Positions 1 through 7,106 of a stretch of DNA of 64,000 nt are shown in pieces. Source of the DNA: Oceanimonas pelagia. GTDB taxonomy: Bacteria > Pseudomonadota > Gammaproteobacteria > Enterobacterales > Aeromonadaceae. Below the pieces are notes generated by a model. It had not been told where the DNA came from and did not search any database. It saw nothing but the letters and a program-made list of their open reading frames with translations. The translations under genes were made by a program, and so were the position numbers. The DNA lies in NCBI RefSeq assembly GCF_030849025.1, contig NZ_CP118224.1:666001-730000 (forward strand), written 5' to 3'. Position 1 is the first letter of the stretch; each line of letters opens with the position of its first letter.

Positions 1-27
1 CCAGCGCGCTTATCAAGGAGCCATGGT

Positions 28-405
28 ATGGACATTCCAGCCCCCACCAACCGGCAGCAAACCGCCGCCGAGGTAAGTACCCAGCCGCGCCAGGCGCCGG
101 CCCCGTTAACCCCGGCCCAGGCCGAGGCCACGCAAACCAGGCAGGCGGTGCAGGCCGGCGCCGAGGCCGGTGAGGCCAATCTCTCTGCCGAGCAGTTGAA
201 AGATATGGCCGGGCAGATGCAGGAGTTTATCGGCAGCTTTAACCGCAGCCTGCAGTTTCGGGTGGATGAAGACTCGGGCCGCAATGTGGTCACCGTGCTG
301 GACGATCAGGGCGAAGTGATACGGCAAATTCCCAGCGAAGAGCTGCTGGATGTGATTACCCGCCTGGCCGAGGCCAGCGGCGGGCTGATCGACACCCGAG
401 CCTGA
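28..405 (+). CDS. flaG: FlaG family flagellar protein
   Basis: FlaG is a small protein of polar-flagellated bacteria that affects filament length; its gene normally precedes fliD, as here. The 125-residue product has an Ala/Gln/Pro-rich, probably disordered first 50 residues. The conserved FlaG part follows from about residue 52, including FNRSLQFRVDEDSG and NVVTVLDDQGEVIRQIP. The ATG at 28 is chosen because AAGGAG lies seven bases ahead; an ATG at 23 is in another frame. It is followed by fliD after 46 bases and is probably the first or a middle gene of a flaG-fliD-flaI-fliS unit whose promoter lies outside the window. No signal peptide is seen, as expected for a cytoplasmic or flagellar-exported protein. 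Confidence 0.92.
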   Translation: MDIPAPTNRQQTAAEVSTQPRQAPAPLTPAQAEATQTRQAVQAGAEAGEANLSAEQLKDMAGQMQEFIGSFNRSLQFRVDEDSGRNVVTVLDDQGEVIRQIPSEELLDVITRLAEASGGLIDTRA

Positions 406-416
406 CAAACACGCGC

Positions 417-424
417 GCCGATAA
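417..424 (+). promoter_or_regulatory. Possible sigma28 -10 element before fliD
   Basis: GCCGATAA is an exact match to the FliA (sigma28) -10 consensus, placed so that transcription would start about 20 bases ahead of the fliD start codon. The sequence at the expected -35 position (GAGCCTGA) does not match TAAAGTTT, so this may be chance. An internal FliA promoter for late genes would make biological sense, but the evidence is weak. Confidence 0.25.
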
Positions 425-451
425 CGACACGCGCCAGAAAGGAGACGCAAC

Positions 452-1834
452 ATGGGTGATCTCAAACTGCCCGGGGTGGGCTCGGGTTTTCCCATTCAGA
501 GCTTTGTGGATGCCACCGTCAACGCCGAGCGCGGCCCCAAGGAGCAACTGCTTAACAAGCGGGCGGCCGACATTAACGTTAAGCTCTCGGCCTATGGCTC
601 CCTTACCGGCGCGCTCGACGGCTTTAAAACCGCCCTCGGCAAGCTGGAGGGTAACGACGCCTTTCAGAAACGCTCCACCAGCTTCAGTGAAAGCGGCTTT
701 GTTTCCGCCAAAGCCGGCAAAAATGCCGTGGCCGGCAGCTATACCCTGGTGGTGGAGCAACTGGCACAGGCCCACAAGGCGGGCAGCCAGGCCATCGACA
801 AAAGCACCAAGCTGGGCGAGGGCAGCCTCAACATCAGCGTGGGAGATCAGTCCTTTGCCGTGACGGTGGAAAAAGACCAAAGCACCCTGTCCGGCATTGC
901 CCAGGCTATCAACAGCGCCGAGAACAACAAGGGCGTAAAGGCCACTGTGGTGACCGATGACGCCGGCTCGCGGCTGGTGCTGTTTTCCGAAAAAACCGGC
1001 ACCGACCACCAGATTGGCCTCACCGTCAGCGAAGGCACCCCGGGCGGCCTGTCGCAACTGCTGGATGCGGACGGCAAGCTCACCGAGGTGCAGGCGGCCA
1101 AAAACGCCGAGCTCACCATAGACGGCGCCCGGGTTACCAGCCAGAGCAACGAAATAAAAGACGCCATCGCCGGCGTGACCCTGACCCTGGACAAGGCCAA
1201 TACCACCGAAAAGCCCGACACCCGGCTGACCATTGGTTACGACAAAAAGGCGGTGGAAACCAACATCAAGAGCCTGGTGGATGCCTTTAACAAGGTGGCC
1301 AGCACGGTGGGCTCGCTCACCAGTTACGACGCCGATGCCGGTAAGGCGTCGCCGCTGAATGGCGACACCAGCACCCGCAATTTAATGTCGCAGTTAAGGC
1401 GCATGATGAGCGCCCCGCTGGCAGGCGCCCAACCGCCGGTGCAGAGCCTGGCGGATCTGGGCATTACCACCAACAAGGACGGCAGCCTGGAGCTGGACAG
1501 CGAGCAGTTGCAGCAACAGCTGGATGACAACTTTGAACAGGTTGGTCTGCTTCTTGCTGGCGACAAGGGCCTTACCGGTCAGTTAAAGGGCCTGGCCGAC
1601 GATTTTGTGGGCAAGGAAGGGGTCATCACTCAAAAGGGTGAAACGCTCAGCCAGCAAATGAAAAAGCTGGAAAAAGAGAAGGCGTCGTTCGACGAATACA
1701 TGGAGCAGTACGAGGCGCGGGTGTACAAGCAGTTTTCCGCCATGGACATGGTGGTGTCGCAAATGAACCAGCAGCTCAGCTCGGTGATCAGCGCCTTTGA
1801 AAACATGCCCGACTTTTATGGCAGCAAGAAATGA
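452..1834 (+). CDS. fliD: Flagellar hook-associated protein 2 (filament cap)
   Basis: FliD forms the pentameric cap at the filament tip under which exported flagellin subunits fold. The 460-residue length is normal. The N-terminal FliD domain is visible (GVGSGFPIQSFVDATVNAER), followed by variable middle domains, the C-terminal domain around residues 270-440 (SLVDAFNKVAS; GSLELDSEQLQQQLD) and a final coiled-coil stretch (QMKKLEKEKASFDEYM). AAAGGAG sits about eight bases ahead of the ATG. The stop codon overlaps the start of the next gene (ATGA), so the cap protein and its putative chaperone are translationally coupled. Confidence 0.95.
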   Translation: MGDLKLPGVGSGFPIQSFVDATVNAERGPKEQLLNKRAADINVKLSAYGSLTGALDGFKTALGKLEGNDAFQKRSTSFSESGFVSAKAGKNAVAGSYTLVVEQLAQAHKAGSQAIDKSTKLGEGSLNISVGDQSFAVTVEKDQSTLSGIAQAINSAENNKGVKATVVTDDAGSRLVLFSEKTGTDHQIGLTVSEGTPGGLSQLLDADGKLTEVQAAKNAELTIDGARVTSQSNEIKDAIAGVTLTLDKANTTEKPDTRLTIGYDKKAVETNIKSLVDAFNKVASTVGSLTSYDADAGKASPLNGDTSTRNLMSQLRRMMSAPLAGAQPPVQSLADLGITTNKDGSLELDSEQLQQQLDDNFEQVGLLLAGDKGLTGQLKGLADDFVGKEGVITQKGETLSQQMKKLEKEKASFDEYMEQYEARVYKQFSAMDMVVSQMNQQLSSVISAFENMPDFYGSKK

Positions 1835-2130
1835 GTCTTACCGAACAACTGGAAACCCTGGATGCCGGGCTGCTGGCTCGCTTTGGCGCGCCGGAGCAGC
1901 TGGATGGCGAACAGCTGCAGGAACTGCTGGCCGAGCGGGCACGCCTGCTGGCGCTGCTGCTGGAGCAGGAAATGCTCAGCCCCGGGCAGGTCAATGCATT
2001 AATGGCGCGTTCCGAGCAGCTTAAACAGCAGGCCGAACACACTCGTCAACGGCTGGCCGAGCAACTGGCTGGCATGCAAAAGGGCCGCCGTTCGGTGGGG
2101 GCCTATCAAAAAATCAAACATCAGGAGTAA
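1831..2130 (+). CDS. FlaI/FliT-like flagellar chaperone
   Basis: This 99-residue, almost entirely helical protein occupies the position of flaI in Vibrio and fliT in enterics, between fliD and fliS. FliT-type proteins bind FliD and keep it from polymerising before export. The sequence is rich in Leu, Glu, Gln and Arg with heptad spacing and has a basic end (KGRRSVGAYQKIKHQE). There is no diagnostic motif, so the assignment rests on size, helicity and context. The start overlaps the fliD stop (ATGA), and fliS starts three bases after it. Confidence 0.75.
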   Translation: MSLTEQLETLDAGLLARFGAPEQLDGEQLQELLAERARLLALLLEQEMLSPGQVNALMARSEQLKQQAEHTRQRLAEQLAGMQKGRRSVGAYQKIKHQE

Positions 2131-2133
2131 GCG

Positions 2134-2529
2134 ATGCGTGGCTCACTTAAAGCCTATAAATCGGTGGCGGTCACCAGCCAGAAGGACGTGGCCAGCCCCT
2201 ATAAAATGGTGCAAATGCTGCTGGCCGGTGCCCTGGAGCGGCTGGCCCGGGCTCGGAGCGCCATGGAGCAAAATCAGCCCGCTCAAAAGGGCGAGCTGAT
2301 CGGCGCGGCCCTGGCCATTGTGGCCGAGCTGCAGGCGGCGCTGGATGTGGAAGCTGGTGGTGACATTGCCGCCAACCTCGACAATCTCTACGATTTTGCC
2401 GCCCGCGAGCTGATGCTGGCCAACAGCGAAAACAGTGCAGTCCGGCTGGAGAACGCCGCTGGTGTGCTGCGGGAAATCAAAGCCGCCTGGGATGCCATTC
2501 CGGCCGAACAGCAGGAAGTACCGGCCTGA
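2134..2529 (+). CDS. fliS: Flagellar export chaperone FliS
   Basis: FliS binds the C-terminus of flagellin in the cytoplasm and prevents premature polymerisation. The 131-residue protein shows the family features: YKSVAVTSQKDVASPYKMVQMLLAGALERLA near the N-terminus (split here as the helix that binds flagellin), the NLDNLYDFAARELMLAN segment, and a helical C-terminus. AGGAG lies eight bases upstream of the ATG. It is the last gene of the cap/chaperone unit; a GC-rich hairpin and a 270-base AT-rich gap separate it from flrA. Confidence 0.93.
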   Translation: MRGSLKAYKSVAVTSQKDVASPYKMVQMLLAGALERLARARSAMEQNQPAQKGELIGAALAIVAELQAALDVEAGGDIAANLDNLYDFAARELMLANSENSAVRLENAAGVLREIKAAWDAIPAEQQEVPA

Positions 2530-2536
2530 GCCCATG

Positions 2537-2555
2537 GGGCGGCCGCAGGCCGCCC
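2537..2555 (+). terminator. Hairpin after fliS
   Basis: An 8-bp perfect GC stem (GGGCGGCC / GGCCGCCC) with a 3-base loop begins seven bases after the fliS stop. There is no run of T after it, so it is at best a weak intrinsic terminator or an mRNA 3' end stabiliser. Confidence 0.4.
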
Positions 2556-2627
2556 GTTATCACCGCCGCGTTCAAAGCACGAAAATAGTTACAAACGTCA
2601 GAAATATGCCACAACCGCTCGCCATTT

Positions 2628-2649
2628 AATCATTGATTGCTCAATGATT
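2628..2649. promoter_or_regulatory. Inverted repeat upstream of flrA
   Basis: Perfect 9-bp arms (AATCATTGA and TCAATGATT) flank a 4-base centre TTGC. The element lies in an AT-rich stretch about 200 bases ahead of flrA and is followed, centre to centre 27 bp later, by a second palindrome. It could be an operator; the protein that binds it cannot be named from sequence. Confidence 0.5.
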
Positions 2650-2656
2650 GTTCTTT

Positions 2657-2674
2657 AATTGATTCTGATCAATT
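2657..2674. promoter_or_regulatory. FNR/Anr-type box upstream of flrA
   Basis: The core TTGATTCTGATCAA (2659-2672) is a perfect match to the FNR consensus TTGAT-N4-ATCAA, extended by two more base pairs to 7-bp arms. FNR-type regulators sense oxygen through an iron-sulfur cluster. The site lies about 180 bases ahead of the flrA start codon in the only gap upstream of the flagellar master regulator. Whether FNR binds here, and whether it activates or represses, cannot be told without a mapped transcription start. Confidence 0.5.
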
Positions 2675-2852
2675 CCACGCCGAGAATCCGTCTTTTTCGT
2701 TCGCCAACTTTTGACACCCATGTCAGAATGTCGTCTTGCCTTGAAATGAAAGGCTCGTTTGAAACTGCTATGGTGTAATGCTCTCGTTTCTGCAGGAATG
2801 AATGTGCGAGAGACGCTTACTCTTGAAAAGACTAACGAGGAAATTCTCCATT

Positions 2853-4301
2853 ATGAGCTTTAGCGGCCGCATTCTGATCATGGATCACGACCAGGAACGT
2901 CGAACAAGGCTGGAAGCTATTCTCTCTTTTATGCAGGTCGAGTGGCGCAGTGGCAGCCGTGCCAGTGATCTGGCCTGGCTGCAGGAGCAGGCTCATACCA
3001 TAACGGTATTGCTGGGCGACATTAACGCACCCTTGCACGAACTGCCAGAGCAGTTTGCGCATCATGTGTTTATCAGTCTGCAGCCCCTTCGCAGCTCGGC
3101 GCCCAATTTGCTGGGCACCCTGAGTGAACTGACCTACGACGAACTTACCCGCCTGCTGGGGCAGGCCGAGCAGTGGCGCCCGGCGGCGCAAAGCCTGCAG
3201 CATGAGCAGTGCCTGAAAGAGCTGCTGGTGGGAGAAAGCACGGCCATGCAGTCGGTTAAGGGGCTGATCCAGCAGGTGGCCGACAAGCAGGCTAATGTGC
3301 TGCTGCTGGGGGAGTCCGGCACCGGCAAGGAAGTGATCGCCCGCGCCATTCATTTGCTGTCGCAGCAGGCGAAAGGTCCCTTTGTGCCCATTAACTGCGG
3401 CGCCATTCCGGCGGATTTGCTGGAAAGCGAGCTGTTCGGTCACGAAAAGGGCGCCTTTACCGGCGCGGTGTCGGCGCGCAAGGGCCGTTTTGAACTGGCC
3501 GATGGCGGCACTCTGTTTCTGGATGAAATCGGCGACATGCCCCTGCCCATGCAGGTAAAGCTGCTGCGGGTGTTGCAGGAGCGCAGCTTTGAGCGGGTGG
3601 GGGGCACCCGTCCCATCAAGGCCAATGTGCGCATCATTGCCGCCACCCACCGGGATCTGGAAGCCATGATCCAGGAGCAGCGTTTTCGCGAAGATCTCTA
3701 CTACCGGCTGAACGTGTTTCCCATTACCGCCCCGCCGCTGCGCGAGCGCCGCGACGACATTGCCCTGCTGCTGAGGGAGCTGGTGGCACGCCACCGCAAC
3801 GAGCACAAGGTGGATCTCGACTTTTCGCCGGCGGCCATTCAAACCCTGCAGGGCTACCGCTGGCCCGGTAACGTGCGCGAACTGTCGAACCTGGTGGAGC
3901 GCATGATGATCCTGTGCCCCGGACAGCAGGTGCAGCCGGCCGATTTGCCGGAAAAATACCGGGGTGACCATGTGCCCGAGTCCTTTGATGACATGGACGA
4001 GCAGGCGGCGCTGGCATCCATTTTTTCCGACGAACCCGTTGAGTTCGACGACGCAGGCACCACCTTCTTTGACTTTGAACCGGAAGACGAAGTACCGGTG
4101 CTCAATGGCGAACTGCACATTCCCGACATCACCGCCGAAGGCGTTAACCTCAAGGAAATGCTGGCCAATATCGAGGTGGAGATGATTGGCAGGGCGCTGG
4201 ACGCCCACGACGGCGTGGTGGCCCGGGCCGCCGAGCATCTGGGCATGCGCCGCACCACTCTGGTGGAGAAAATGAAAAAATACGGCATCGGGCGCGATTG
4301 A
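2853..4301 (+). CDS. flrA: Sigma54-dependent flagellar master regulator FlrA/FleQ
   Basis: FlrA (FleQ in Pseudomonas) sits at the top of the polar flagellar cascade and activates sigma54 promoters, including flrBC. The N-terminal ~120 residues resemble the FleQ receiver-like domain ([11 protein letters not shown]) with no obvious phospho-acceptor. The AAA+ domain follows (Walker A GESGTGKE, the sigma54-contacting GAFTGA, Walker B LFLDEIGD). After an unusually acidic linker comes a Fis-type helix-turn-helix ([20 protein letters not shown]). I chose the ATG at 2853, giving 482 residues, like Vibrio FlrA; an in-frame ATG at 2802 would add 17 unrelated residues. The c-di-GMP-contact motif LFRSLVG of FleQ reads LKELLVG here. 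Confidence 0.93.
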   Translation: MSFSGRILIMDHDQERRTRLEAILSFMQVEWRSGSRASDLAWLQEQAHTITVLLGDINAPLHELPEQFAHHVFISLQPLRSSAPNLLGTLSELTYDELTRLLGQAEQWRPAAQSLQHEQCLKELLVGESTAMQSVKGLIQQVADKQANVLLLGESGTGKEVIARAIHLLSQQAKGPFVPINCGAIPADLLESELFGHEKGAFTGAVSARKGRFELADGGTLFLDEIGDMPLPMQVKLLRVLQERSFERVGGTRPIKANVRIIAATHRDLEAMIQEQRFREDLYYRLNVFPITAPPLRERRDDIALLLRELVARHRNEHKVDLDFSPAAIQTLQGYRWPGNVRELSNLVERMMILCPGQQVQPADLPEKYRGDHVPESFDDMDEQAALASIFSDEPVEFDDAGTTFFDFEPEDEVPVLNGELHIPDITAEGVNLKEMLANIEVEMIGRALDAHDGVVARAAEHLGMRRTTLVEKMKKYGIGRD

Positions 4302-4313
4302 ACAATTTGCGAG

Positions 4314-4329
4314 TGGCACGCATTTTGAA
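4314..4329 (+). promoter_or_regulatory. Sigma54-type promoter of flrBC
   Basis: TGGCACGCATTTTGAA matches the sigma54 consensus TGGCACG-N4-TTGCA except that the -12 GC is GA. It is the only such match in the flrA-flrB gap and fits the known FlrA/sigma54 control of flrBC in Vibrio. With standard spacing, transcription would begin at about 4340, one base before the flrB ATG, so the transcript would be nearly leaderless. Confidence 0.6.
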
Positions 4330-4340
4330 TCATCGCTGCC

Positions 4341-5372
4341 ATGAGCACATTCACACCCACTCAATCCGCCCCCCATGCCTCCTGGCTTGCCCTGCTGGGC
4401 CCGGCACGTCTTGAAGAGGTGCTTCACACCCTGCCCGGTGGCCTGCTGTGGGTGGATGGCCAGGGCGTGGTCAGCCGGGCCAACGCCGCCGCCCGGGCGC
4501 TGCTGGGCGAGCCTTTGCTCAATACTCCCTGGCTTGACGTGATCGCCCGGGCCTTTGCGCCCAGGCCCGATGATGGCCTGCAGGTGTCGCTGCACGACGG
4601 CCGCAGGGTGCAGCTGGCCATTTCCCATCTGCCCGGCCTGCCCGGTCAGCTGGTGCAACTGACCGATTTTACTCCCACCCGGGCCTGGGCCGAGCAGCAG
4701 GGCCACGCCGAGCGGCTGGCGGCCCTGGGGCGCATGGCGGCCACCCTGGCGCATCAGATCCGCACGCCCTTGTCGGCGGCCATGCTGTACGGCGCCAATC
4801 TGGCCAGCCCCGGGCTGGATCTTTCACAACGTCAGCGCTTTCAGCAGCGGCTGATGGACAGGCTCGGCGATATTGAGCGTCAAATAAGCGACATTCTGCT
4901 CTATGCCCGGCCCGATCAGGCGGCCCTGGCCGAGCCGCTGTGTGTGAACACCCTGCTGAATGCCGCCGTCGAGGCGGCGGCGCCCCTGCTGGCAGGCAAG
5001 GCCAGTCTTGAGTGCCGGGTGGAGCCCGGGCTCGAGGTGCTGGGCAACGGCAACAGCCTGCAGGGTATAGTGCTCAACCTGCTGGAAAACGCCGTCGAGG
5101 CCGGTGCCGATGCGTTGACCCTGGTTGCCGGGCGCGAAGGAGACTGGGCTCTTATCCGCCTTGCCGACAATGGCAAGGGCATGGATGAGGCTCTGCAAAA
5201 GCAGATCTTCACGCCCTTTTTCACCACCCGCAGCCAGGGCTCGGGGCTTGGGCTGGCGGCGGTGGCCTCGGTGTTGCGCGCCCATCAGGGCAGGGTGGAG
5301 GTCAGCTCGGCACCGGGGCGAGGCAGTTGTTTCAGCCTGTGGTTGCCACTGGCGGCCAACAAGGAGGCATGA
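4341..5372 (+). CDS. flrB: Flagellar two-component sensor kinase FlrB/FleS
   Basis: FlrB phosphorylates FlrC to switch on class III (hook-basal body) genes. The 343-residue cytoplasmic protein has a PAS-like segment (residues ~20-110, LHTLPGGLLWVDGQGVVSRANAAARALLG), the HisKA domain with the phospho-accepting His in LAHQIRTPLS, and a C-terminal HATPase with N, G1 and G2 boxes (LLENAVEA; LADNGKGMD; GSGLGLAAV). There are no membrane segments. The ATG at 4341 has no recognisable ribosome-binding site; in-frame GTG codons at 4419 and 4452 are no better and would cut into the PAS region. The stop overlaps flrC. Confidence 0.92.
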   Translation: MSTFTPTQSAPHASWLALLGPARLEEVLHTLPGGLLWVDGQGVVSRANAAARALLGEPLLNTPWLDVIARAFAPRPDDGLQVSLHDGRRVQLAISHLPGLPGQLVQLTDFTPTRAWAEQQGHAERLAALGRMAATLAHQIRTPLSAAMLYGANLASPGLDLSQRQRFQQRLMDRLGDIERQISDILLYARPDQAALAEPLCVNTLLNAAVEAAAPLLAGKASLECRVEPGLEVLGNGNSLQGIVLNLLENAVEAGADALTLVAGREGDWALIRLADNGKGMDEALQKQIFTPFFTTRSQGSGLGLAAVASVLRAHQGRVEVSSAPGRGSCFSLWLPLAANKEA

Positions 5373-6700
5373 TGAACACCGATATTCTGGTTGTGGAAGA
5401 CGACACCGGTCTGCAGCAGGCGCTGCAGGATACCCTGGAGCTGGCCGGCCTTGAGTGCACCTGTGTGGTCAGTGCCGAAGACGCCATGATTTATCTGCAA
5501 CAGGCGCCGGTGCGTATGGTGATCACCGACGTGCAAATGGCCGGCATGAATGGCCTGGAGCTGCTCGGCTGGATAGGCGAGCGCCTGCCCGGGCTGCCGG
5601 TGCTGGTGATCACCGCCCACGCTCAGGTGGCGGGGGCGGTGGCCGCCATGCGTGCCGGTGCCGTGGATTATCTGGCCAAGCCCTTTACCCCCGATGCCCT
5701 GCTGGAGCGAGTGCGCCGTTATGTGCGTCCGGCGCTGCACAGCCATGAAGATCCCATTGCCGAAGACGCCGCCAGCCGCCAGTTGCTGCAACTGGCGGCC
5801 AGAGTGGCGGCCACCGATGCCAGCGTGATGATCTCGGGTCCCAGCGGCACCGGCAAGGAAGTGCTGGCGCGCTTCATTCACCGCCGTTCAAGCCGGGCCG
5901 ACAAACCTTTTGTGGCCATCAACTGCGCGGCCATTCCCGACAACATGCTGGAAGCCACCCTGTTCGGCTATGAAAAGGGCGCCTTTACCGGCGCGGTGCA
6001 GGCCTGTGCCGGCAAGTTCGAGCTGGCCCAGGAAGGTACCCTGTTGCTGGACGAGATCACCGAAATGGACGTGGCGCTTCAGGCCAAGCTGCTGCGGGTG
6101 CTGCAGGAGCAGGAAGTGGAGCGGCTGGGCGGACGCAAAACCCTGAGGCTGAACGTGCGGGTGCTGGCCACCAGCAACCGGGATCTGCGTCAGGCGGTCA
6201 GTGAAGGCAGTTTCAGGGAAGATCTCTACTACCGGCTGAATGTGTTTCCGCTGGCGTGGCCGTCCCTGGCCGATCGCCCCGCCGACATTCTGCCCCTGGC
6301 CCGCTTTCTGCTGAACTGCCACGCTCGGGCGCAGGGCCGGCATGGTGTGGTGTTGTCTGCCGAGGCCGAATTCCGGTTGCAGGGCTGGCACTGGCCGGGC
6401 AATGTGCGCGAGCTGGATAACGTGATGCAGCGGGCGCTGATCCTGGCCGCCGGCACCGAGATAACGGCCGGCGACATTTTGCTGGACGACGGCAGCCCGG
6501 TTTCCGTGCCGGTGCCGGCCGCCACCGCTGCGGAGCTGGGAGAAGCGCTGGAAAACCAGGAGCACCGCATTATTCTGCAGGCGCTGCACAACAGCGGCGG
6601 CAGCCGGCGTGAAGTGGCGGAGCGGCTGGGCATCAGTCCGCGCACCCTGCGTTACAAGCTGGCGCGCATGCGCGAAGCGGGGATAAAGGTACCCGCCTGA
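5372..6700 (+). CDS. flrC: Sigma54-dependent response regulator FlrC/FleR
   Basis: FlrC, phosphorylated by FlrB, activates sigma54 promoters of hook, basal-body and export operons, three of which lie downstream in this window. Receiver domain: residues 1-115 with ILVVEDD, the phospho-acceptor Asp in VITDVQMAGMNG and the conserved Lys in LAKPFTP. AAA+ domain: GPSGTGKE, GAFTGA, LLLDEITEMD. C-terminal HTH: SRREVAERLGISPRTLRYKL. Two ATGs are adjacent (5369, 5372); the second has a proper four-base spacing from AAGGAGG, giving 442 residues. It overlaps the last base of flrB. Confidence 0.93.
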   Translation: MNTDILVVEDDTGLQQALQDTLELAGLECTCVVSAEDAMIYLQQAPVRMVITDVQMAGMNGLELLGWIGERLPGLPVLVITAHAQVAGAVAAMRAGAVDYLAKPFTPDALLERVRRYVRPALHSHEDPIAEDAASRQLLQLAARVAATDASVMISGPSGTGKEVLARFIHRRSSRADKPFVAINCAAIPDNMLEATLFGYEKGAFTGAVQACAGKFELAQEGTLLLDEITEMDVALQAKLLRVLQEQEVERLGGRKTLRLNVRVLATSNRDLRQAVSEGSFREDLYYRLNVFPLAWPSLADRPADILPLARFLLNCHARAQGRHGVVLSAEAEFRLQGWHWPGNVRELDNVMQRALILAAGTEITAGDILLDDGSPVSVPVPAATAAELGEALENQEHRIILQALHNSGGSRREVAERLGISPRTLRYKLARMREAGIKVPA

Positions 6701-6716
6701 CGCTGAAAAGATGAAC

Positions 6717-6732
6717 TGGCCCGGCCTTTGCA
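6717..6732 (+). promoter_or_regulatory. Sigma54 promoter of the fliE operon
   Basis: TGGCCCGGCCTTTGCA has the GG-N10-GC core and matches TGGCACG-N4-TTGCA at all but one position. The predicted start at about 6743 leaves a 38-base leader before the fliE ATG. It probably drives fliEFGHIJ under FlrC control. Confidence 0.8.
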
Positions 6733-6780
6733 TTAAGATGCGTGTTCGCATGAGTGTTTACTGATTGAGGAGCCAAATTG

Positions 6781-7095
6781 ATGGAGATTAAAGCCGCCGC
6801 GCTGCTGGCCGAGATGCAGTCAATGCAGGGCGAGGCCCAAAACCTGGCCCCGGTGCAGGGCACCGGCCCTCGTCAGGACTTTGCCGAATTGCTGGGCCAG
6901 GCCGTAAACAAGGTCAATGGTCTGCAGCAAACCACCAACGAGCTGCGCACCCGCTTTGAGCTGGGCGACGAGTCGGTGGGCCTGGAGCAGGTGATGATCT
7001 CGGCCCAGAAGTCGAGCATCGCCTTTGAGGCCACCGTGCAGGTACGCAACAAGCTGGTGGATGCCTACAAGACCATCATGAACATGCCGGTGTAA
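6781..7095 (+). CDS. fliE: Flagellar hook-basal body complex protein FliE
   Basis: FliE links the MS ring to the proximal rod and is one of the first rod proteins exported. The 104-residue product has the family's C-terminal core (FAELLGQAVNKVNGLQ; VGLEQVMISAQKSSIAFEA; VQVRNKLVDAYKTIMNMPV). GAGGAG lies eight bases ahead of the ATG at 6781; the TTG just before it is not needed. First gene of fliEFGHIJ, directly behind the sigma54 promoter. Confidence 0.95.
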   Translation: MEIKAAALLAEMQSMQGEAQNLAPVQGTGPRQDFAELLGQAVNKVNGLQQTTNELRTRFELGDESVGLEQVMISAQKSSIAFEATVQVRNKLVDAYKTIMNMPV

Positions 7096-7106
7096 GGAGC
7101 TGACGG

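Noticed and set aside
2711-2739. TTGACA before flrA as a -35 element
   Set aside because: No acceptable -10 hexamer at 16-18 bases; left uncalled.
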